Program-made: the position numbers and the translations under genes
Shown here: positions 34,309 to 38,440 of the stretch, in pieces
Numbering within the stretch: the stretch's first letter is position 1
Layout: the number at the start of each line of letters is the position of its first letter
Notes under the pieces: model-generated
Databases searched by the model: none
Seen by the model: only the letters and a program-made list of their open reading frames with translations
What the model was told of the DNA's origin: nothing
Source of the DNA: an uncultured Planctomycetota bacterium
GTDB lineage: Bacteria; Planctomycetota; Planctomycetia; Pirellulales; Thermoguttaceae
DNA length: 38,440 nt
Reading direction: 5' to 3'
Assembly: GCA_900317365.1 (NCBI GenBank)
Contig: ONGM01000004.1
Coordinates: 1-38,440 of the forward strand

Positions 34309-34372
34309 CGACGTTTAGCCGCAGGCGCGAGACGTTGTGGGAGTGTTGGTTGAACGCCTGCGGCTAACGTCG
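34309..34372. repeat. large inverted repeat (possible dispersed palindromic element)
   Basis: TTAGCCGCAGGCG (34315-34327) is the exact reverse complement of CGCCTGCGGCTAA (34355-34367). The outer CGACG/CGTCG extends the stem to about 18 bp with one bulge. The loop is 27 bases. No T-run follows, so it is not a typical terminator. It resembles the REP-like dispersed palindromes found between genes in planctomycetes, an inference that needs genome-wide counting. Confidence 0.65.
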
Positions 34373-34385
34373 GCTACTCGGTCGC

Positions 34386-34414
34386 TTGCTGTTTTTGTTG
34401 ATTCTTGTTATACT
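34386..34414 (+). promoter_or_regulatory. sigma70-type promoter of the Ser/Thr kinase gene
   Basis: TTGCTG (34386-34391) and TATACT (34409-34414) are separated by 17 bases. The start codon is about 50 bases further on. Confidence 0.65.
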
Positions 34415-34464
34415 GAAGCGGCGCGGCTTTCTCGCGCTTTCCTTAGTAACGGTTGAGGAGAGCT

Positions 34465-36489
34465 ATGTCCACACCAGAAACCGAATCGAATCGCGAGACG
34501 CTATGCGGGCGTTCTCTTGGCGATTATCAGATAATCCGTCGCGTCGGCGGCGGCGCGACGTCGGACGTTTTCCTTGCGCGTCAGATTTCTCTTGGACGAC
34601 TCGTCGCGCTGAAGATTCTTAAAGACGAGCTTTCGATCGACTCGACGTACGTCAAACGCTTTCTTCAAGAGGCGCGCTCTGCGGCGCGGTTAGAGCATCC
34701 GAACGTCGTTCGAATCTACGAAGTCGGCGAACTCGTCGACGAGCCGCCGCGTTCCCATTGGTTGACTTTTTGGAAATCGCGCGGAGTCGGCGCGAAGACG
34801 TATCGGTTTATCGCGCAAGAGTACGTCGACGGCATGAGCTTGTCGACGTACCTGCGGCGGAACGGACCGACGTCGATTTTGCAGACGTTTGCGGCGTTAG
34901 AACAGATCGGATCGGCGCTCGCGCGCGCCGCTGATTTTCAACTTGTCCACCGCGACGTTAAGCCGGAGAATCTGATCATCGACACGTCGGGCGTCATTAA
35001 GGTCGTGGACTTTGGTCTTGCGCGTCCGATCGGGCCGAACGACGCGACGTGGACGGAGTCTTCGCTGACGAAGACGGGGGTCGCGGTCGGCACGCCGCTC
35101 TATATGAGTCCGGAGCAGGCGCGCGGTCAGGCGCTCGATTCTCGCAGCGACGTCTATTCGCTCGGGGTTACCGCGTACCGCATGCTGACGGGCGTCGCGC
35201 CCTTTAAAGGCGAGACTCCCCTCGCGGTCGTTCTGAAGCATCTTAGCGAAAAGCCGCGCGCGATTCGCGAGTTGCGCCCGGACGCGCCGCCTGAGCTTGC
35301 GGCGCTCGTCGAGAAAATGCTCGAGAAGAAGCCGAGCGACCGCCCGGAATCGCCGGCCGTCATGCTTAAAGAGCTTGCGGAGGCGAAGAAGTCGTATATT
35401 CGCGCCCTTGCGTCGTCGGACGATCCCGCCGCGACGCTGGAGCTGAGTTTGGCGACGTCGGAATTTGAACTTGCAAAGAACGACGAATCAGGCGGGCTTG
35501 GCGAGAGTTCGTCGACCGGCGGGAAAAAAGAGACGCGTCCTCTCTTCTTGCAGACGTCTCAGGAACGCGCGGCGTTTGAGAAGATCGTATCGACGACGGA
35601 GACGTCCCTCGAGTGGTATACGAATCGTCAGAAATTGGCGAAGGTCACGCGCGAGGGCGCAAAATCGCACAGTCGCGGACAGGTCGCGGCGCGTGTCGGG
35701 GCGCTTGCGTGCGCGTTTCTCTTAGGCGGCGGCGTTCTCCTTGCGCGCAACGCGCTCACCGATCACAGGCCGATCGAACCGCCTTTGGAGATTCAGCGTT
35801 TCAACACGGTCGAAGAACAGTACGTCTTCGCGTTGCAAAGCGGCTCCGACGACGCTTGGAAGAGCGTTATGGAGTATTTCCCCGATCAGACGTATTGGAA
35901 GGTTCGCGCCGAACGTCAGCTGGCGTTGGTTTACGTCAACGAAGGGGACGTCGACGCGGCGGAAGAGGTCTTTGAGGATTTGGCAAAGAGCCCGGAAAGA
36001 GGAAGTTCGCGCGATTTCTTTCCGATCGCCGGGCAGGCTTGGGTCGCCGCGAAACGCGAGAGTTTCGATACCGCGACGTCGTTGCTCTCCGAATTGAGCT
36101 ACGAGAAAAACCTCGATCATATGACCGCCGCCGTTATCGGTAAGACGCGAGAAATCATACAGAATCATTTTGGTCTGACCTTTAATTTTATGACGGATCC
36201 TTCAAGATCCGGCGGCGCTCCCGGTCGCGCCCCCAATCGACGCGGAGGTCGACCCGGCGAGACGGGCGAGTTTGGCGAGTCGCCCTTTGAACGCGAGAGA
36301 AATAAGCCCAATACGAGGGGGGAAATATCGTTCCCCGGCGGGAATCCCTTCGGCGAGGCGAAGACAGCGCCGAACGCTTCCCCTTCGTTTCCTCAGGTAG
36401 GCGCGCCTGGCGGCGATCGCGCGTTCCCCGGCTGGAATTCTTTCGACGGTGCGAAGACAGCGCCGAACGCTTCGCCTTCGTTTCCTTAG
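34465..36489 (+). CDS. membrane Ser/Thr protein kinase, ending early at an in-frame TAG
   Basis: ATG 34465 follows GAGGAG. 674 residues to the TAG at 36487-36489. The Hanks-type kinase domain (about 24-310) has the Gly-rich loop [10 protein letters not shown], Lys50 in VALKILK, Asp164 in HRDVKPEN, Asp182 in DFGLA and the activation segment ending TPLYMSPEQ; all residues for activity are present. One transmembrane helix follows at about 410-430 ([17 protein letters not shown]), then an outer TPR-like region and a Pro/Gly/Asn-rich tail of 31-residue repeats. The stop replaces the Gln codon CAG found at the same place in the previous repeat. The frame stays open after it to TAA 36667-36669, which would give 734 residues. 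A recent nonsense mutation, an assembly error or readthrough are the options. Confidence 0.9.
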   Translation: MSTPETESNRETLCGRSLGDYQIIRRVGGGATSDVFLARQISLGRLVALKILKDELSIDSTYVKRFLQEARSAARLEHPNVVRIYEVGELVDEPPRSHWLTFWKSRGVGAKTYRFIAQEYVDGMSLSTYLRRNGPTSILQTFAALEQIGSALARAADFQLVHRDVKPENLIIDTSGVIKVVDFGLARPIGPNDATWTESSLTKTGVAVGTPLYMSPEQARGQALDSRSDVYSLGVTAYRMLTGVAPFKGETPLAVVLKHLSEKPRAIRELRPDAPPELAALVEKMLEKKPSDRPESPAVMLKELAEAKKSYIRALASSDDPAATLELSLATSEFELAKNDESGGLGESSSTGGKKETRPLFLQTSQERAAFEKIVSTTETSLEWYTNRQKLAKVTREGAKSHSRGQVAARVGALACAFLLGGGVLLARNALTDHRPIEPPLEIQRFNTVEEQYVFALQSGSDDAWKSVMEYFPDQTYWKVRAERQLALVYVNEGDVDAAEEVFEDLAKSPERGSSRDFFPIAGQAWVAAKRESFDTATSLLSELSYEKNLDHMTAAVIGKTREIIQNHFGLTFNFMTDPSRSGGAPGRAPNRRGGRPGETGEFGESPFERERNKPNTRGEISFPGGNPFGEAKTAPNASPSFPQVGAPGGDRAFPGWNSFDGAKTAPNASPSFP

Positions 36490-36582
36490 GTAGGCGCGCC
36501 TGGCGGCGATCGCGCGTTCCCCGGCTGGAATTCTTTCGACGGTGCGAAGACTGAGCCGAACGCTTCGCCTTCGTTTCCCAAC
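36331..36582 (+). repeat. 93-bp tandem repeats in the kinase C-terminal tail
   Basis: Units begin at 36331, 36424 and 36517, exactly 93 bases apart; the third is partial. They encode the 31-residue pattern [21 protein letters not shown] plus VGAPGGDRA. Units 2 and 3 are almost identical in DNA, while unit 1 has more changes, which suggests a recent duplication of unit 2. The stop codon is in unit 2, at the position of CAG 36394-36396 in unit 1. Confidence 0.9.
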
Positions 36583-36669
36583 GCTTTCCCGTTTAACAAA
36601 ACAGACGAGAAAAAAGAAGAGTCTCAGACGCCGACCGAATCGGAAGATTCGCAGCGTTCCGGCAGGTAA
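36490..36669 (+). pseudogene. in-frame continuation of the kinase gene after the TAG
   Basis: Sixty codons (including TAA) continue in the same frame with no other stop. They complete the repeat ([16 protein letters not shown], then [17 protein letters not shown]) and end in a charged KTDEKKEESQTPTESEDS tail. The coding-like composition indicates that this was recently part of the kinase. There is no start codon with a ribosome binding site here, so it is not an independent gene. Confidence 0.7.
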
Positions 36670-36684
36670 TCGCGCTTTTTCCAC

Positions 36685-36713
36685 TTGCCTCGACGCTTAA
36701 TCTGCGTTAGAAT
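36685..36713 (+). promoter_or_regulatory. sigma70-type promoter of rnhA
   Basis: TTGCCT (36685-36690) and TAGAAT (36708-36713) are 17 bases apart, 60 bases before the ATG. Confidence 0.55.
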
Positions 36714-36772
36714 GCGCTCGACGCGGACGCTTTGACGTCCGACGTCGAGTTTTTTATTGGAAAGAGGCGACG

Positions 36773-37228
36773 ATGAGCGAACCAGACACGATTCTTTACA
36801 CAGACGGCGCGTGCAGCGGAAATCCCGGACCCGGCGGATGGGCTTTCATTTTGCGACACACGCCGACCGGCAAGGAACTCGAACGTTCCGGCGGCGAACC
36901 GGAAACGACGAACAATCGCATGGAGCTTCAGGCCGTCGTCGAAGGGCTTTCCGCGCTCAAACGACCGACGCGAATTCGAATTGTGAGCGACAGCGCGTAC
37001 GTGCTCAACGGTCTGTCGTCGTGGATGAAGTCGTGGAAGAAGAACGGGTGGCGCCGCAAGGTGAAAGGGAAATGGGAGGAGGTCAAAAATCTCGATCTTT
37101 GGCAGGCGCTCGACGAGCTCATTTCCCGGCACGACGTCGAATTTTCTAAAATTAAAGGACATTCGGGGCACCCGGAGAACGAACGTTGCGACGAACTCGC
37201 CGTCGCCGAATGGAAGAAATTTAAGTAG
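36773..37228 (+). CDS. rnhA: ribonuclease HI
   Basis: 151 residues, close to the E. coli enzyme in length. The DEDD active site is complete: Asp11 (YTDGACSGNPGPGG), Glu51 (NNRMELQAV), Asp73 (VSDSAYV) and Asp140 (NERCDELA), with His130 in the KGHSGH flap. The basic handle region (WMKSWKKNGWRRKVKGK) is present. It cleaves the RNA strand of RNA-DNA hybrids in the cytoplasm. GAAAGAGG is the ribosome binding site. It converges on the DUF1570 gene with a 36-base gap and no visible terminator. Confidence 0.96.
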   Translation: MSEPDTILYTDGACSGNPGPGGWAFILRHTPTGKELERSGGEPETTNNRMELQAVVEGLSALKRPTRIRIVSDSAYVLNGLSSWMKSWKKNGWRRKVKGKWEEVKNLDLWQALDELISRHDVEFSKIKGHSGHPENERCDELAVAEWKKFK

Positions 37229-37264
37229 GGGATAATCGCGTGCGCAGGCGGCGACCTGGGCGCG

Positions 37265-38428
37265 CTAAAAGGATTTCATGAATTTTGCGAAATCGTTTTT
37301 GAATTGCTCGATCTCGCCAAAAGATTCGACGAAGTCGCGCCGACGCTCTCCGGGTTCGATCTCGTCGCGTTTCTTTTCCGCGCATTTTTCAATGAATTTC
37401 GCCAAGTCTTTCGAGCGCTTAACGTAGCAGTAATACGCCATCGCCCAGGAAACGCAGTATGCGTCGGAACTCAAGGATCGAATCGGACGGTCGGAGACGA
37501 CGAGTTCGTCGACGAGTCTCAGATCGCCGTCCTTATAGTTTGCGTAATCGCAGAATCCGCGAAAGCGAACGGCGTTGAAGGTCGGCTTATTGCGATAGCG
37601 CCATCCAAGCGCGGCGTTTTCGTCGCACGGTTCCATAATCGTTGCGAGTCCTTCGACGAGCCATCCGGGAGAGCGTCCGTTGGAGCGCAAGACGCCGTAG
37701 TTGTAACACATTTGGTGCGTTAATTCGTGCGCGATCGTCGACGTATTGAAGACGGCGCCGTCGCGCGCCATGATAGCGCGACCTTCGCGTTTGACGCGTC
37801 CTTGTGTGAATCGCGGGCGTTTTTCGTTTTGCGCTTCCGTCGCGACGCGATACGCTTCGATTTCCGTCTGATCGTAGACGAACATTCGATCGATCCCAGT
37901 CGCGTAGAATCCCATCGAGCGCCCCTGTCGCGCCCCTTCGTTCTCTGACGGCTGGCTCAATTTGCGTTCCCAGGCGTCGAAGAGCGCGCGTTCGGCGAAG
38001 ACGAAGATCGAGAGCGGTTTGGAAAGTTTAACGCGCTTGAATCCGAGCTTTACGGCGAATTTTTCAAAACCTTTCGCGACCTCTTCCGCGAGCGCGGCGA
38101 CCCATTCGGCGTACGCTTCGGAGGCGTTGTAGACGACGACAAAACGCGGGGTCGTTTTCACGCGCCCATTTGCCGGAAAGCCGTTTTTCCGCGCGACGGC
38201 GTTGTATTCGTCGAGTTCCTTTTGCGCGAACGCCTCGCGCCGCGACTTGTCCCAATCCAAGGACTCCGCGCGCGTTTCCGACTCTTGGCGAGGTTCCGCC
38301 GCCAGCGCCGTTCGAACGCGGTCGACGTTCGCGCAACACGCCGCCGCGATCGCGACGATCGCCTCGCGGCGATTGAGAAGCAACCTTAAATTGGAGTCTC
38401 CGGTTCGTCGGTCCATGCGTCTAGCCAA
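37265..38428 (-). CDS. DUF1570 zinc-metallopeptidase-like exported protein
   Basis: 387 residues from TTG 38428, which follows AGGAAG; ATG 38416 is an alternative and the frame is open to the window edge, so the true start could be outside. LLNRREAIVAIAAACC with a later ALAAE looks like a twin-arginine signal. The zincin motif HELTH (His234, Glu235, His238) is followed by WLVEGLAT, whose Glu could be the third zinc ligand, as in gluzincins. This is the layout of planctomycete DUF1570 proteins. Substrate unknown; action in the periplasm or on the cell surface is expected. The last ~60 residues are a charged helical segment (KDLAKFIEKCAEKKRDEIE). Confidence 0.85.
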   Translation of the reverse strand: MARRMDRRTGDSNLRLLLNRREAIVAIAAACCANVDRVRTALAAEPRQESETRAESLDWDKSRREAFAQKELDEYNAVARKNGFPANGRVKTTPRFVVVYNASEAYAEWVAALAEEVAKGFEKFAVKLGFKRVKLSKPLSIFVFAERALFDAWERKLSQPSENEGARQGRSMGFYATGIDRMFVYDQTEIEAYRVATEAQNEKRPRFTQGRVKREGRAIMARDGAVFNTSTIAHELTHQMCYNYGVLRSNGRSPGWLVEGLATIMEPCDENAALGWRYRNKPTFNAVRFRGFCDYANYKDGDLRLVDELVVSDRPIRSLSSDAYCVSWAMAYYCYVKRSKDLAKFIEKCAEKKRDEIEPGERRRDFVESFGEIEQFKNDFAKFMKSF

Positions 38429-38440
38429 TCGTCTTCCTGA

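Larger units (their letters stand above)
33986..34464. other. repeat-bearing intergenic region before the kinase gene
   Basis: 479 bases with no gene. In order it holds the terminator of the DUF1559 gene (34050-34086), a 9-bp tandem repeat (34149-34179), an AT-rich stretch, a large inverted repeat (34309-34372) and the kinase promoter (34386-34414). Confidence 0.7.

Noticed and set aside
36487..36489. TAG read as glutamine through genetic-code reassignment
   Set aside because: Many genes in the window end in TAG at the expected family length, so TAG is a stop here.
36202..36684. Minus-strand frame with repeats over the kinase tail
   Set aside because: Its repeats are the reverse complement of the 93-bp coding repeats on the plus strand; the plus frame fits the kinase.

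Overview
The window looks like a chromosomal segment of a planctomycete (Planctomycetota, probably Pirellulales-like). The evidence is the combination of families: a DUF1559 pseudopilin-like protein, a DUF1570 zincin, a lipoprotein with a C-terminal DUF11-type module, a carboxypeptidase-regulatory-like small lipoprotein, an HzsA-related di-haem PD40 protein, an AsmA-like giant, a Ser/Thr kinase and an ECF sigma/anti-sigma pair. Coding sequences are rich in GCG, CGC, TCG and GAC codons. TAA, TAG and TGA all serve as ordinary stops. No phage, insertion sequence, CRISPR array, tRNA or rRNA gene was seen.

Layout. 1-415: 5' part of an FHA-domain gene (-). 416-1083: non-coding, with a weak promoter and an inverted repeat. 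1084-4303: three tandem paralogous TIM-barrel sugar isomerase/epimerase-like genes. 4452-7172: a SelA-like protein without the PLP lysine, then an unknown secreted protein. 7448-10690 (-): a ketosynthase-fold protein without its catalytic triad, then a large lipoprotein. 11036-15737: HzsA-related di-haem protein, stand-alone Smr protein, unknown secreted protein. 15868-18406: rpmA, obg and a PfkB-type kinase. 18551-24884: a co-directional run of DEAD-box helicase with a ~450-residue charged extension, TPR protein, response regulator, menA, hisC and hisB, closed by strong terminators. 25112-30611 (-): small lipoprotein, RNase Z-like hydrolase, AsmA-like protein. 31151-32639: ECF sigma and membrane anti-sigma. 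32939-33985: DUF1559 protein. 33986-34464: intergenic region with a terminator, short tandem repeats and a large inverted repeat. 34465-36489: Ser/Thr kinase whose C-terminal 93-bp tandem repeats contain an in-frame TAG. 36773-37228: rnhA. 37265-38428 (-): DUF1570 zincin.

How it fits together. Housekeeping functions (L27, Obg, RNase HI, histidine and menaquinone biosynthesis) are interleaved with planctomycete envelope and signalling genes. The sigma/anti-sigma, FHA and kinase genes suggest phosphorylation and cell-surface signalling. The TIM-barrel triplet suggests carbohydrate catabolism.

The most notable observations are two catalytically disarmed enzyme folds (SelA-like, K to Q; KS-like, C/H/H to E/N/G), the tandem TIM-barrel triplication, and the single-base CAG to TAG change inside the kinase repeat array. 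None of these proves a new system on its own.
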